This document shows, in pieces, positions 63,605 to 64,000 of a stretch of DNA of 64,000 nt (positions within the stretch are counted from its first letter, which is position 1; each line of letters opens with the position of its first letter). Source of the DNA: Theileria orientalis strain Shintoku (lineage: Eukaryota > Apicomplexa > Aconoidasida > Piroplasmida > Theileriidae); NCBI RefSeq assembly GCF_000740895.1, contig NC_025261.1, positions 744,001-808,000 on the forward strand. Direction: 5' to 3'. The notes beneath the pieces were generated by a model. It was not told the DNA's origin. It saw nothing but the letters and a program-made list of their open reading frames with translations, and searched no databases. The position numbers and the translations under genes are program-made.

Positions 63605-64000
63605 TTGTAAAATTAAAAATTAAAGTTTATAGATTGTAATAATGGATTTACTCCATTATTTACTGAAAAACCCTTGTACGGGTTTATTTTAAATGATGCT
63701 TAACTGTTGATGTTGTTGATAATGGGAACGAATTAAATTATTACACAATTTTATCAACTTATCATTATCTTCAATTGTATTCTTTTTCGTGTAATAATCG
63801 ATTTGTTAGTGTTTAGAATTTTATTATATTCAAATAATACACCTTCAATTAGACCTAGCACTATTATATTCTTATATTATTTTGATATTATTTTAACACA
63901 CTAATTTGATTTCAAATCTTCACGTTATTTTATTTTAGATTATTATTTCCAAAATAAACATATATTTGTTATATTATTTATTTATTAGTTTTGATCAATC
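63605..64000. other. AT-rich sequence at window end
   Basis: About 400 AT-rich bases upstream of the CDPK. No feature found; it probably holds the promoter. Confidence 0.5.

Noticed and set aside
1..64000. CRISPR arrays, insertion sequences, operons, riboswitches and ribosome-binding sites
   Set aside because: This is eukaryotic nuclear DNA. The only arrays are the minisatellites and the 5S-ABC cassette; no terminal inverted repeats, transposase or reverse transcriptase motifs were seen.

Overview
The window is nuclear DNA of an apicomplexan piroplasm, most like Theileria; T. orientalis would fit the moderate GC, but the species is my inference. The evidence is gene-dense DNA on both strands, many GT-AG introns of only about 27-40 nt, AT-rich gaps, an EF-hand calcium-dependent protein kinase and N-terminal leaders suited to an apicoplast. 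I built most multi-exon models by joining reading frames across short introns and checking phase. No IS elements, CRISPR arrays, viral genes or telomere repeats were seen.

Layout. 0-10 kb: proteasome chaperone UMP1, a CPSF30-like zinc-finger protein, uracil-DNA glycosylase, SF3B4, a possible AP2-type protein, a tRNA-Ala and eIF3e. 10-25 kb: a small membrane protein, a U1A/U2B''-type snRNP protein, a PKA-like kinase, a large EF-hand protein carrying what looks like a dead PPP phosphatase domain, TruB pseudouridine synthase, a PI31-like protein, an LSM14/SCD6 protein and a HIRA-like WD40 protein. 25-32 kb: two long conserved-looking proteins I cannot name. 32-50.5 kb: the most unusual part, three tandem ABCC-type transporters of about 1,550 residues. 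Each is preceded by a repeated block holding a divergent 5S rRNA gene, and all three share a 632-bp NBD1 segment that looks identical at nucleotide level inside otherwise diverged genes. SF3A1 lies between the first two. 50.5-64 kb: ribosomal protein bL20, SEC62, a ubiquitin-like protein, ceramide synthase, cytochrome c, a secreted or organellar membrane protein, a ubiquilin-like UBA protein without a UBL, and a CDPK.

Most genes are housekeeping: splicing (SF3B4, SF3A1, U1A/U2B''), proteasome and ubiquitin handling (UMP1, PI31, ubiquilin, UBL protein), translation, organelle function and signalling. The 5S/ABC array is the accessory-like region. Its cassettes look to have duplicated with a shared upstream block and to be kept alike in one half-transporter by gene conversion. 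The second highlight is the EF-hand pseudophosphatase.
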